Positions 24,956 through 33,321 of a stretch of 64,000 bases of DNA are shown one piece after another. The notes below the pieces were generated by a model. That model did not search any database. It was not told the DNA's origin and saw nothing but the letters and a program-made list of their open reading frames with translations. This DNA comes from JADFXI01 sp963784135 (GTDB taxonomy: Bacteria; Nitrospirota; Thermodesulfovibrionia; Thermodesulfovibrionales; Dissulfurispiraceae). How positions within the stretch are numbered: the first letter of the stretch is position 1; every line of letters starts with the position of its first letter. The stretch lies in NCBI GenBank assembly GCA_963784135.1, contig CAWAQG010000002.1, forward strand, positions 62,001 through 126,000, written 5' to 3'. Position numbers and translations under genes: made by a program.

Positions 24956-25665
24956 AAACACCCTGGCATCCGAGAGACGCCTTTATTAAGAATATATTTG
25001 CATTAATAGCCGATGAGATCGATTTTTTAAGCTCACTTTTCTCTTTAGGCATGGACTCGCTATGGCGGAAAAAGCTTGTAGCGCTCGCAGAAATAAAGAG
25101 CGGGGAAAAAGTCCTCGATGTCTGCACAGGCACCGGAAAACTGGCATTCCTGCTTTCCCGGGAGGTTGGAGCGCAGGGGTCCGTCGTAGGGGCTGATTTT
25201 TGTCAGGAGATGCTGGACGTGGCAAAGAAGAAACTCCGTTCCACGGCGTCAGGCATTTCTTTTGTCATGTCTGATGCCAAGGCCCTCACTTTTGATGATA
25301 ATGCATTCGATGTCGTTACTGTGGCTTTCGGCATGAGGAACATTTTTGACACCTCGATAGCCCTGCGCGAGGCTTACAGGGTACTTAAGCCGGGCGGGCG
25401 ATTTTTTTGCCTTGAACTGACCTGCCCGCAAAAGAAATGGTTAATGCCGTTCTATAATTATTATTGTTTTAATGTTATGCCGTCCATAGCGAAAAGGATT
25501 CTCGATACGGATATGCCCTATAATTATCTTCCCAGGTCGATCCAGGCATTCCCTTCAGCGGGCGAGTTCAGGCAGATCATTGAAAAATGTGATTTCAGCA
25601 GTGTGACCGTGCATCCAATGAGTCTGGGCATAGCAACGATCTTCGGCGCTATTAAAGGACCTTAG
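24949..25665 (+). CDS. UbiE/MenG-type quinone C-methyltransferase
   Basis: 238 residues, a class I SAM methyltransferase with VLDVCTGTGKLAF (motif I), VVGADFCQEML, and the family-specific VAFGMRNI and EAYRVLKPGGRFFCLE. These fit demethylmenaquinone methyltransferase, which adds the last methyl group of menaquinone; a related quinone or a methylation of the radical SAM product is also possible. The ATG at 24949 overlaps the radical SAM stop. No other menaquinone gene is in the window. Confidence 0.85.
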   Translation: MVKTPWHPRDAFIKNIFALIADEIDFLSSLFSLGMDSLWRKKLVALAEIKSGEKVLDVCTGTGKLAFLLSREVGAQGSVVGADFCQEMLDVAKKKLRSTASGISFVMSDAKALTFDDNAFDVVTVAFGMRNIFDTSIALREAYRVLKPGGRFFCLELTCPQKKWLMPFYNYYCFNVMPSIAKRILDTDMPYNYLPRSIQAFPSAGEFRQIIEKCDFSSVTVHPMSLGIATIFGAIKGP

Positions 25666-25723
25666 ATCAGCAGATTATTTCAATCTGAATTATGACCAAT
25701 AAATTGAACTCTTGACCCTTGTC

Positions 25724-27655
25724 TTATCCGACTTTTTCTTCAATGGCATCAAGCAAGGACACCACTTCCGCGCTTAACGGCCCTATCTTTTCATAGGCCT
25801 TCTCCGCGGCTTTTATATTGCCGGAATTTTTCAGGTTCATTATTTCTTTGACCGTTCTGTGAAGTTCCGTATGCGGTTTTTCAACCTGTTTCATCTCCGG
25901 AACATGACTGAACTTGCCAAGCCCCTCCGCATAATACCACTTCCCCAGGGCGCAGTCCCTTTCCGAAACCGCCTGCGCCATGCTCAGCGTTTCTTTTCCA
26001 TCGAGGAAGTCCCGCAGCTTTGACCTCCACTGAAGATGCTTGAACTTCAGCTCCTCAAAGTTTACGCTGCCTGGGCCGCCGCCCGCAATCTGAAGCCGCC
26101 CTTTTTCTCTCCCGCCGGCAATCTGAAGCCGCCCTTTTTCTCTCTTTGATTCGAGCACCTTGAAAAACTTGATGGTCTCCTTCAACTGCTCCGCTTGCGA
26201 GGACAATTCCTCAGACGTGGATGCCGTTTCTTCCGCGGCCGCCGCATTCTGCTGTATCACCTGGTCCAACTGCTGTATGGCCTGGTTTATCTGCCCTGCG
26301 CCTGAGTCCTGCTCCCTGCTCCCCGCGCTTATCTCCTGAACAAGTTCTGCTGTCTTCTGGATGTCAGGCACCAGTTTGGCAAGCATCTCTCCGGCCTTCT
26401 CCGCTATCTGCACGCTGCTTGACGATAAATGGCTTATCTCTCCCGCCGCTGTCTGGCTGCGTTCCGCCAGTTTCCTTACCTCTGAGGCAACTACCGCAAA
26501 GCCCTTGCCGTGCTCTCCGGCCCTTGCCGCCTCTATCGCCGCGTTCAATGCCAGCAGGTTGGTCTGGCGTGCAATCTCTTCTATTATCGTTATCTTGCCC
26601 GCTATCTCTTTCATGGCGCCAACTGTTTCTGTGACCGCCTTGCCCCCTTCTATGGCATCAGCAGCCGACTTCTGAGCTATCTTTTCCGTCTGATGTGCAT
26701 TATCGGAGTTCTGCCTTATGTTAGAGGTCATCTCTTCCATGGAGGACGACGTCTCCTCTATGGATGCGGCCTGTTCCGTCGCCCCCTGTGAAAGTTCCTG
26801 AGCGCCTGAACTCAACTGTTCGCTGCCTGACGCAACGTTGTCGGCGGCAGCTCTGACTTGTAATACTACTGCGGTGAGGTTCATTATCATATTCTTCATC
26901 GCCGAAAACAACTGTCCTGTTTCGTCCTTGCTCTTAACTTCAACGCTGACTGTAAGATCTCCAGCTGAGAGTTTGTTCATCACGACGACGCCTTCGCTTA
27001 ACGGCAATGTAATACTGCGGGCCAGAAAAAGCGCTATCACTACAGCCAGTGCTATCGAGATGCCGCCCAGAGAGAATAACGATATGCGTGCTTTGTTATA
27101 TGCGTTGACCGCTTCCTCGTGACGCATCTCGTTGCGATCCTCCATATGCTTTTTCAATTCTTCTATGGCATTTATCCATTTACGCACCGCAGGTCTGGCT
27201 TCCCTGTCCAACAGGTCGGCCCCCTCTTCGTTCTTATTGGCCAGGGCCAGTTCCGACACCTTAATATTCAGAGGCCTTGCGGCGTCCCTCTCAGTTTTTA
27301 TTGCCGCAATTAAATCAAGCGCCTTTGTATCTTCTTTATTAGTCAATTCTTCCACTTTCGTAAAGGCCTCGTCAAATTTGCCTTTCATTTCCATCATATT
27401 CTTGTTCTGCTCCTGTCTCTTATCCATGTCCTTTGTCAAATACATATTACGGAGGCTGATACCGACTTCCTCCTGAATATTTGCCATATTATTGAGATGG
27501 GCCAGCCGGGCATTGTTGACCTTTACTATACGTTCAAGATTTGCATCGATTCCAGCCATTGTGTTTATTGCCACCAAAACAAGAATTATCATAAGTATAA
27601 GGACCAGCCCGAAACCTAAGCCCAATCGTAACCCGACCTTCATGTTCTTTAACAT
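25724..27655 (-). CDS. methyl-accepting chemotaxis protein with C-terminal CZB domain
   Basis: 643 residues: TM1 (about 8-30), a four-helix periplasmic sensor (about 35-185), TM2 (about 190-212), HAMP, and a signalling hairpin with NLLALNAAIEAARAGEHG. From about 525 comes a chemoreceptor zinc-binding (CZB) domain with KHLQW, CALGKWYY and HTELH, holding the His-Cys-His-His zinc ligands. CZB receptors sense zinc or hypochlorite through the Zn-bound Cys. The N-terminus (LKNMKVGLRLGLGFGLVLIL) is nearly the same as that of the receptor at 8.7-11 kb. ATG 27655 follows GGAGGAGAGG. The linker contains an 11-residue tandem repeat (26085-26143). It is monocistronic and away from the che operon. Confidence 0.94.
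   Translation of the reverse strand: MLKNMKVGLRLGLGFGLVLILMIILVLVAINTMAGIDANLERIVKVNNARLAHLNNMANIQEEVGISLRNMYLTKDMDKRQEQNKNMMEMKGKFDEAFTKVEELTNKEDTKALDLIAAIKTERDAARPLNIKVSELALANKNEEGADLLDREARPAVRKWINAIEELKKHMEDRNEMRHEEAVNAYNKARISLFSLGGISIALAVVIALFLARSITLPLSEGVVVMNKLSAGDLTVSVEVKSKDETGQLFSAMKNMIMNLTAVVLQVRAAADNVASGSEQLSSGAQELSQGATEQAASIEETSSSMEEMTSNIRQNSDNAHQTEKIAQKSAADAIEGGKAVTETVGAMKEIAGKITIIEEIARQTNLLALNAAIEAARAGEHGKGFAVVASEVRKLAERSQTAAGEISHLSSSSVQIAEKAGEMLAKLVPDIQKTAELVQEISAGSREQDSGAGQINQAIQQLDQVIQQNAAAAEETASTSEELSSQAEQLKETIKFFKVLESKREKGRLQIAGGREKGRLQIAGGGPGSVNFEELKFKHLQWRSKLRDFLDGKETLSMAQAVSERDCALGKWYYAEGLGKFSHVPEMKQVEKPHTELHRTVKEIMNLKNSGNIKAAEKAYEKIGPLSAEVVSLLDAIEEKVG
26085..26143. repeat. 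33-base tandem duplication in the MCP linker
   Basis: 26 bases (26085-26110) recur exactly at 26118-26143, a period of 33. This gives two copies of REKGRLQIAGG between the signalling hairpin and the CZB domain. The identity suggests a recent in-frame duplication. Confidence 0.9.
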
Positions 27656-27738
27656 CCTCTCCTCCTTTTTTCAACCATACAGATTGACCTGCAACTCATT
27701 ATATCATAAGCATTACTGTCAATTGCATGCGCGAGCTG

Positions 27739-27916
27739 AGTGTAGTGTCTCTTAAACGATTGGTATTATAAAAATAGTATTGCTAAAAGCCTTTCGTCCT
27801 GTCATTCCGGCTTGTCCGGAATCATTCTTTGTTTTTAAAGACGATTCCGGACAAGCCGGAATGACAACTGTTAATTGCAGGGATAATAACACCAGTCGTT
27901 TATGAGACACTACACT
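27739..27916. mobile_element. MITE-like element with about 30-bp terminal inverted repeats
   Basis: The left end AGTGTAGTGTCTCTTAAACG and the inverted right end AGTGTAGTGTCTCATAAACG match except for one base, and similarity continues for another ten bases. The element is 178 bp, has no gene, and holds a perfect palindrome pair (27800-27866) inside. Its right end supplies the stop codon of the neighbouring hypothetical gene (TAG at 27915-27917). No clear target duplication was found. The transposase family is not known. Confidence 0.7.
27800..27866. repeat. perfect 24-bp inverted repeat (GTCATTCC family) nested in the MITE
   Basis: Arms 27800-27823 and 27843-27866 are exact reverse complements with a 19-base spacer. 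Each arm is also a hairpin (ATTCCGG-CTTGT-CCGGAAT). Same consensus as the pairs at 22.9, 30.7, 45.1-45.5 and 60.1-60.5 kb. Its place inside a second element shows independent insertion. Confidence 0.85.
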
Positions 27917-28559
27917 AAGCATTATCGGCAGTACCATATATTTTTTGCGCGCATCCTCCTGCTGCTTCTTTTGTTGACTCCTCCATGGCTTCGAAAAGCG
28001 CCTGCGTGAACGACTCCATGGCCATATTAAACGGAGGAGGGAGCTTGATCGACCTGTTCAGTTTCATAGTCTCGATGCCGTAAAGATGGAGGATTTCGCT
28101 GATGGTCTCATAAAACTGCCCCGCGCTGAATGTTGTTTTTACAGCGTCTTCAAACGACCCTGAATCATCCCACGCGGACAGCAGGCTGCAGACTGCCCGT
28201 GACAGGCAGCCGATCCGCTGTTTCCTGATGTCCGCAATATCTTCATACCGCACCTCTATGGATACAAACGGGAGAGACAATTTTCTGATATATTCCCGAT
28301 CAACGTCCCTGGTCTTTTCGAATACCTCGTCAATATATGCGGGACCGATCTCACCTCCACGGTGAAAAACGGCAAAGGCATGCTCGACGATCAGCCTGTC
28401 CTTCTCAATCTCTTTTATGACATTTATGTCCATATGCTTCTGAAAAAACTGCAGCGGGCGGAGCAGAGGGGGGATACCGATTAATCGTTTAAGCGTGAGT
28501 CCGCTGAATTTATACAGAAGGTCTTTGTTCCTGGAGCATATTTCTGCGACCTTATCCAC
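27915..28559 (-). CDS. hypothetical protein bracketed by two MITE-like elements
   Basis: Up to 214 residues, all-helical by appearance, with no membrane segment and no motif I recognise. The GTG start at 28559 borders the right-hand MITE, and the stop codon is formed at the edge of the left-hand MITE. Without the insertion the frame would begin six bases after the cytochrome b stop, so the gene was probably the third gene of the cytochrome operon. An ATG at residue 43 is the first Met. The size and context would fit a maturation chaperone for a redox enzyme, but no TorD signature is visible, so this is only a suggestion. Confidence 0.6.
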   Translation of the reverse strand: MDKVAEICSRNKDLLYKFSGLTLKRLIGIPPLLRPLQFFQKHMDINVIKEIEKDRLIVEHAFAVFHRGGEIGPAYIDEVFEKTRDVDREYIRKLSLPFVSIEVRYEDIADIRKQRIGCLSRAVCSLLSAWDDSGSFEDAVKTTFSAGQFYETISEILHLYGIETMKLNRSIKLPPPFNMAMESFTQALFEAMEESTKEAAGGCAQKIYGTADNA

Positions 28560-28748
28560 TACTGCAATCCAGACAGTACTGGGTTGTTTTTCTGCAGTCG
28601 AGCGCCTGGGTCATCTGCAGTGGGCGAGTAACGCCGAGCCCACATATATAACTGGAACACAGCTGATGTTCCAAATAGACAGCGGGGCCGGCACAGCGGA
28701 CTATTCGCTCGCAAAGAAAAATTACCCAGTACTGTTTGAATTGCAGTA
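28560..28748. mobile_element. MITE-like element with about 40-bp terminal inverted repeats and TA ends
   Basis: The ends read TA-CTGCAAT..CAGACAGTACTGGG and, inverted, TA-CTGCAATTCAAACAGTACTGGG, continuing with a T-rich run and GAGCG: about 40 bp of imperfect inverted repeat. Both ends are flanked by TA, as expected for Tc1/mariner/IS630-type insertion. The interior (about 100 bp) has two small dyads (TGGGC/GCCCA and TGGAACA/TGTTCCA) and no gene. It fills the whole gap between the cytochrome b stop and the start of the hypothetical gene. Confidence 0.75.
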
Positions 28749-28752
28749 TCCA

Positions 28753-29568
28753 CTAATAAAAGAACTGCCCCAGAATAATTAAAACAAGTAATATGAGACC
28801 GACAAGCACTGTCATAAATCCGAAAACCGTACCCATACAGAAAATTCTGTCTGAAGGGGCGGAGGTGATCAGGGCATCGAGGGCGCCGGCCTCCTTAAGA
28901 CGCTGATACTCAAGAGGGCGCTCGCGCTTTAATTTTTCGATATCGATGCGGCCTGTAAAGATGACGGGGTCCATTGGAAATTTCTCAGGCCTCAGATGCG
29001 TGTTAAAGAAATGGATGGTAAAGATAAAGCCGGCCGCGAGAAGCGCCTCGTCACTGTGAATTATGATCGCCACGTTGAACAACCATCCCGGCAGAAACAT
29101 TCCGAAAAACTCCGGAAACCATAGCATCAGCCCGGTCAAGCCTATCATGCCCACTCCCCAGAAGACCGCCCAATAGTCAAACTTCTCCCAGTAGGTCCAC
29201 CTGTCAAACTGGGGCGCAGGGCCGTTTCCAAGAAACCATTTTATACTGTAATAGATGTCCTGTACATCCTTTATATTGGGCACCATGGATTCCGGACCGA
29301 ATATATCAAACCTGAATTTCCTGACCACAGCGATGTGATACGCCGCGTATGCTAAATGGGCCGCAAAATACATGAAGGTCATCACAGCACAGACGCGGTG
29401 AACAATTCCGGCTGACTGGTACCCGCCAAGAAGCTGCATCAGCCATGCGGCCCAGGGGGCATTATCGTATTTGAGAGGCATCCCCGATATAACAAGCCCG
29501 AGGAAACTCACTGCCATGACGATGTGCAGTATACGATGGAATGCGTTAAATCGCCTGACGTATGCCAC
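28753..29568 (-). CDS. membrane cytochrome b (FdnI/b561-like)
   Basis: 271 residues from GTG 29568, which follows GGAGGCGGG; the start is one base past the stop of the cytochrome c gene. Four main membrane segments carry His suited to two b haems: FHRILH in TM1, GIVHR and AAHLAYAAYH in TM2, and TIHFFNTH in the last conserved segment. An additional C-terminal membrane helix ends the protein. It resembles the diheme cytochrome b of formate dehydrogenase or hydrogenase-type complexes that link quinones to periplasmic partners. With the nine-haem cytochrome c encoded just upstream it probably forms a quinol-cytochrome c electron-transfer module; the direction is unknown. Confidence 0.88.
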   Translation of the reverse strand: MAYVRRFNAFHRILHIVMAVSFLGLVISGMPLKYDNAPWAAWLMQLLGGYQSAGIVHRVCAVMTFMYFAAHLAYAAYHIAVVRKFRFDIFGPESMVPNIKDVQDIYYSIKWFLGNGPAPQFDRWTYWEKFDYWAVFWGVGMIGLTGLMLWFPEFFGMFLPGWLFNVAIIIHSDEALLAAGFIFTIHFFNTHLRPEKFPMDPVIFTGRIDIEKLKRERPLEYQRLKEAGALDALITSAPSDRIFCMGTVFGFMTVLVGLILLVLIILGQFFY

Positions 29569-29569
29569 G

Positions 29570-30550
29570 TTACCCGCCTCCTTTTCCGGCTTGCATTTTT
29601 TCCTTGAGAGAACGGTATGCCCACAGAATAGTATGCGTAAAGAAAAAAGCGAAGACCCCTGCAAGAAGCAGGTTCATGAATAAATAAGTATAGTAGAGAA
29701 CAGGATATTTCACCTTGTTACGCTCTTCCGGATGGGCATAGAATTTCGTAAACCTCGCAGTGGCGTCTGTGTGGCATTGCCTGCAGGTCATCAGGATATT
29801 TTCTCTTGAAATAGTGGAATTCCTGTCGGAAGGCGGAAGAATGTTATGTGACCCATGGCAGTCCGAACACTTTGCAACGCTGGTGTAGCCGAGTTTCGTC
29901 ACTTTACCATGGTATGTCTTCCTATAGGTGTCCATCTCAGCGGAATGGCATGAGCCGCATTCTTTTATCAGTGACAGCTTCCATTGAGGCGCATTCACAT
30001 CAGGTATACGGTGTTCCATATGGCAGTCAAAACAGGTCGCCGCCCGGGGATTGCGCCTCTCTAAAAGTTCTATTCCATGAATACTACCGGCGTAGGATTC
30101 GAACTCATTGTGATGGCATTGGGAACACAGGAGCGGTATTTTCAGGCGGTACGTCTTCGAGCGCTCATCCTTTGACGGGAATATATAGTGAGACCCGTGG
30201 CAAGATTGGCAGCGCGGCGCATTGGGCACGCCGGCCCGTTCCGCCCTGCCATGCACGCTTAACCTGTACTGCCGGGCCTGGGCCTCCTGGGCCCCTTCCC
30301 TGCCAAGGAGATGGCAGATGCCGCATTGCACCTTCATTATGTCCCCGCCGTGCGGGTAACCCGGGACGTCAATATGGCATCCGCTGCATGTGACTCCTCT
30401 GTGCACGGATTCCCTGTAAATAACCGGGTCTACAAACCCTTTGCTTCCTTGTTTGCCATGGCATGAAAGGCAGTTTTCATTTGAAAAGGCAAGCGATGAA
30501 ACAGGCAGACAGGCAGCCAGAAGCAGCATTGCTATCATTGGTCGCAGCAT
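29570..30550 (-). CDS. nine-haem membrane-anchored cytochrome c
   Basis: About 326 residues with nine CxxCH motifs: CLSCH, CSGCH, CGICH, CQSCH, CSQCH, CFDCH, CGSCH, CSDCH and CRQCH. An N-terminal signal peptide (start MLRPMIAML, ending near SSLAFS) and a C-terminal membrane helix (about 290-312) place the haem domain in the periplasm. ATG 30550 is preferred over the in-frame GTG at 30574 because a TTGACA/TATTAT promoter ends seven bases before it. It is translationally adjacent to the cytochrome b gene. The CxxCHGSH repeats suggest the doubled-CxxCH fold of NrfB/DmsE/CymA-like carriers. The terminal acceptor is not known. Confidence 0.92.
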   Translation of the reverse strand: MLRPMIAMLLLAACLPVSSLAFSNENCLSCHGKQGSKGFVDPVIYRESVHRGVTCSGCHIDVPGYPHGGDIMKVQCGICHLLGREGAQEAQARQYRLSVHGRAERAGVPNAPRCQSCHGSHYIFPSKDERSKTYRLKIPLLCSQCHHNEFESYAGSIHGIELLERRNPRAATCFDCHMEHRIPDVNAPQWKLSLIKECGSCHSAEMDTYRKTYHGKVTKLGYTSVAKCSDCHGSHNILPPSDRNSTISRENILMTCRQCHTDATARFTKFYAHPEERNKVKYPVLYYTYLFMNLLLAGVFAFFFTHTILWAYRSLKEKMQAGKGGG

Positions 30551-30557
30551 ATGTCGA

Positions 30558-30584
30558 ATAATATCATATTTCACGTTATGTCAA
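30558..30584 (-). promoter_or_regulatory. promoter of the cytochrome c-cytochrome b operon
   Basis: Minus strand: TTGACA (30584-30579), 15-base spacer, TATTAT (30563-30558), then seven bases to ATG 30550. The spacer is short but both boxes are good. A leaderless transcript is implied. Confidence 0.55.
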
Positions 30585-30654
30585 CAGACATTTTAAACAT
30601 ATTAAACTCTTGCAAAAGTGCTGTAAACCGTCATTGCCTCGAAAGCAGCTCACA

Positions 30655-30753
30655 CGTCATACCCGCCCCCGATGACGACATTCGAGGGCAGGCTCCAGCG
30701 GGTATCCACTTTGAAAAGAATGGATTCCCGCTTAAACACTGCGGGAATGACGG
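30655..30753. repeat. degenerate palindrome pair (GTCATTCC family)
   Basis: Left part CGTCATACCCGC ... GCGGGTATCC (30655-30707) has an enlarged loop. The right part, GGATTCCCGC-TTAAACACT-GCGGGAATGACG (30722-30752), is a clean hairpin in opposite orientation with the same nine-base loop length as the GIY-YIG arms. No gene lies between. Confidence 0.65.
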
Positions 30754-30823
30754 CCTTCCGGGTGCTTTCATGACTCTTTGCGAGCCCCTGCCCATGGGGA
30801 TTTCAGCGGAAGCGGCTGACCCT

Positions 30824-30852
30824 TTGGAAAATTTTCCGATTGCTGATACAAT
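30824..30852 (+). promoter_or_regulatory. promoter of the V-type ATPase operon
   Basis: TTGGAA (30824-30829), 17 bases, TACAAT (30847-30852), then six bases to ATG 30859. Good sigma-70 match with ideal spacing. The position again implies a leaderless first gene. Confidence 0.6.
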
Positions 30853-30858
30853 AGCATT

Positions 30859-31182
30859 ATGGGGAAGGATATCCTTCATGAGATCATAGCGGTCGAAACA
30901 GGGATCCAGCGGAATATCGAGATCGAAAAAGAAAAAACTAATGAATGGATCGGGAAGGTCAGGAGGGATGCAGAAGATGAGATTGTCCGGGAGGAAGAAA
31001 GGTTAAAAGAATCGTGCGCTCAGGCATTGAAGGAAGCGATGGCAGCTGCCGGAAGGAAAGCCGCCGGGACTATTGAGAAAGCTGTTGCAAGGGCCGAAAT
31101 TCTCAAAAGGTTCGACAGTGGATCCCTGAGAGAGATTATCATGGAGCGTATCGTCCGGATTTTGCCTGGTGGAACACTTTGA
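30859..31182 (+). CDS. atpH: V-type ATP synthase subunit H (G-like peripheral stalk)
   Basis: 107 residues, almost entirely charged helix rich in Glu, Lys, Arg and Ala, as in the AhaH/NtpF stalk subunits that pair with subunit E. It is the first gene of the nine-gene cluster H-I-K-E-C-F-A-B-D and overlaps subunit I by four bases. Identification rests on composition and position rather than a motif. Confidence 0.8.
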   Translation: MGKDILHEIIAVETGIQRNIEIEKEKTNEWIGKVRRDAEDEIVREEERLKESCAQALKEAMAAAGRKAAGTIEKAVARAEILKRFDSGSLREIIMERIVRILPGGTL

Positions 31183-33056
31183 TCGCCAGGATATCAAACG
31201 TTGAGATTGCCGGTCCAAAGGACATGCTCCGGGATGTGCTCGCCTGCCTGTCGGACCTGGGGCTTTTCCAGATTGAACCCGAACTTATCAGGTTTGTCGA
31301 AAAAGGAGACGAAGAATATATTCGGCCTTTCCTGCCGGACAAGAAGATGCTTTCTGAACGTCTCTTTCTTGAAGACCTGCGGCTGAAAATCAATACGCTG
31401 TTTTCATATCTTCCAAAGATACCGGTTCGAATGAGCTATATCGATCCGCTCTCAATTCTTGATACCATAGCAAAAACAATTGACGGACATTCTTCACGAT
31501 GCCGTGAATTGTACGAGAAAAAGGATGCCCTGGAGAAAGAGAGGTCTGAACTCAACCGGTATCGGATTTTCCTGGACGCCCTTGTCTCCATTCTTGGGAG
31601 CGTCGGGGACACGCCGGACCTTGACTTTATCGGGCTTATTATCAAAGAACCTGATATGGTTGGACTTATACGGCAATTGCTCTCCCAGATAACGGATTGG
31701 AAGTTTGAGTTCCTGACAGCGACTGCGGAAGATGGAACACTTGTGGGATTGATAACCATCCCCAAAAGCATATCGGGAAAAGTAAAGCAATGTCTAAATG
31801 AGAAGCAGCTTCCCGAACTTGCCTTGCCGCCGGCCTTCATGGGCCTCAGCTTCCCTGAAAAAAATGCCCAGGTGAAAAAGAGGATATCTTTCATTTCCGG
31901 GGAAGTCGAACATATATCGGGAGAAATGGAACGCTTTGCTCAACGATGGGTCCCAATCTACCTGAACGTAAAAGGATGTGTGGAAGAGCGGCTTTCTCTT
32001 CTCAGGATGACCGCTTCGGTTTTTGAGACGAGGATGTGTTTCTTTATCAACGGATGGATGCCTTCCGATAAGTTCGAACAGGTCAGAAAGAAAATCAGGG
32101 ACACCTTTCAGAAAAAAGTGACGACCGAAGAGAAGAAGGTATTGGAAGAATATCTCGACAGGGTCCCGGTCGTCCTGAAAAATCCACCCTACTTCAGGCC
32201 TTTTGAACTTCTTGTAAAATATCTCCCGCTGCCGAGATACACGTCCCTTGACCCGACACCCTTCGTCGGCATCTTCTTTCCGATTTTCTTCGGAATGATC
32301 CTCGGTGACGCCGGATATGGGATTGTTCTCGCAAGTCTCTCAGCCGTCATGATAAAGCTGTTCCGGAAAAAGAAAGAGTTAGCCGATGCTTTCATGATAC
32401 TGCTCATATCTTCCGTCTATGCTATTTTCTTCGGCATACTCTTCGGGGAGTTTTTTGGTGATCTCGGCCATATGCTTTTCGGTCTCAAGCCGGTCTGTAT
32501 AGAGAGGCGCGGTGCGATTGTGCCCATGATATTGTTTTCGCTTTCTATCGGCGCTGCCCATATGGTCCTGGGCCAGGCATTGGGATTCCTTGCCGCCATA
32601 AGGAAAAGGAGTAAAAAAGAGGCGCTCTATAAACTTTTCATCACGCTCATCTTCATCTGCATTATTGTTCTTATCGCATCATTATTTGAACTGGTCCCAC
32701 GCTTGCTCACAAGGCCGGTCCTCATCGCAATACTTATTCTCACGCCGTTTCTAATTTTTACGGGCGGACTGCTGGCCCCCCTGGAACTGCTGAAGAGTAT
32801 AGGGAATATGATCTCATACGTCAGAATCATGGCCATCGGACTCACGTCTGTTCTGCTTGCCTTTACGGCAAACCGTCTCGCGGGCATGACCGGAGATATT
32901 ATGACAGGCATTCTTGTCGCGGGCTTACTCCATATCCTGAACCTCGTTCTCGGGGTTTTTGCCCCGGCCATCCACTCCCTCAGGCTCCATTACGTGGAGT
33001 TTTTCAGCAAGTTCCTGGAGTACGGCGGCAAGAAATTCGAACCCTTAAGGAAATAA
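31179..33056 (+). CDS. atpI: V-type ATP synthase subunit I (a subunit)
   Basis: 625 residues. The N-terminal half is a soluble stalk-like domain with coiled coils; the C-terminal half (from about 360) has seven or eight membrane helices, including GIFFPIFFGMILGDAGYG and FFGILFGEFFGD, typical of the archaeal/bacterial V-type a subunit. It forms the ion half-channels next to the K ring. A start at 31179 overlaps the H gene stop. Length is normal for the family. Confidence 0.94.
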   Translation: MIARISNVEIAGPKDMLRDVLACLSDLGLFQIEPELIRFVEKGDEEYIRPFLPDKKMLSERLFLEDLRLKINTLFSYLPKIPVRMSYIDPLSILDTIAKTIDGHSSRCRELYEKKDALEKERSELNRYRIFLDALVSILGSVGDTPDLDFIGLIIKEPDMVGLIRQLLSQITDWKFEFLTATAEDGTLVGLITIPKSISGKVKQCLNEKQLPELALPPAFMGLSFPEKNAQVKKRISFISGEVEHISGEMERFAQRWVPIYLNVKGCVEERLSLLRMTASVFETRMCFFINGWMPSDKFEQVRKKIRDTFQKKVTTEEKKVLEEYLDRVPVVLKNPPYFRPFELLVKYLPLPRYTSLDPTPFVGIFFPIFFGMILGDAGYGIVLASLSAVMIKLFRKKKELADAFMILLISSVYAIFFGILFGEFFGDLGHMLFGLKPVCIERRGAIVPMILFSLSIGAAHMVLGQALGFLAAIRKRSKKEALYKLFITLIFICIIVLIASLFELVPRLLTRPVLIAILILTPFLIFTGGLLAPLELLKSIGNMISYVRIMAIGLTSVLLAFTANRLAGMTGDIMTGILVAGLLHILNLVLGVFAPAIHSLRLHYVEFFSKFLEYGGKKFEPLRK

Positions 33057-33101
33057 GGAAGAAGTGTAAAGCTTTAAGAGAAAATAAGAAGAGGAGGTTG
33101 T

Positions 33102-33320
33102 ATGGAAAAGGTACTGATATCGTTTGCTGCGGCGCTTGCAATCGGGCTTACCGCCCTTGCAACTGCGTGGGCCCAGTCCCGGATCGGCGCTGCCGGTGCA
33201 GGGACCCTTGCCGAGAAACCTGAATTGACCGGTGCAATTGTTATCCTTTTGGCTATTCCGGAAACTATGGTGATACTCGGTTTTGTCATAGCAACAATGA
33301 TTCTGCTTACGCTCAAATAG
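33102..33320 (+). CDS. atpK: V-type ATP synthase subunit K (c-ring proteolipid), two-helix form
   Basis: 72 residues with two membrane helices joined by a polar loop AEKPEL. The ion-binding Glu is in IPETMVILGF of helix 2. Helix 1 carries a Gln (WAQSR) at the same distance from the loop as the Gln that helps bind sodium in Na-dependent F-type c subunits; together with the Glu-Thr pair it could form a sodium site, but this is inference. The two-helix form is half the size of the four-helix proteolipids of enterococcal V-ATPases. GAGGAGGT lies just before ATG 33102. Confidence 0.92.
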   Translation: MEKVLISFAAALAIGLTALATAWAQSRIGAAGAGTLAEKPELTGAIVILLAIPETMVILGFVIATMILLTLK

Positions 33321-33321
33321 T

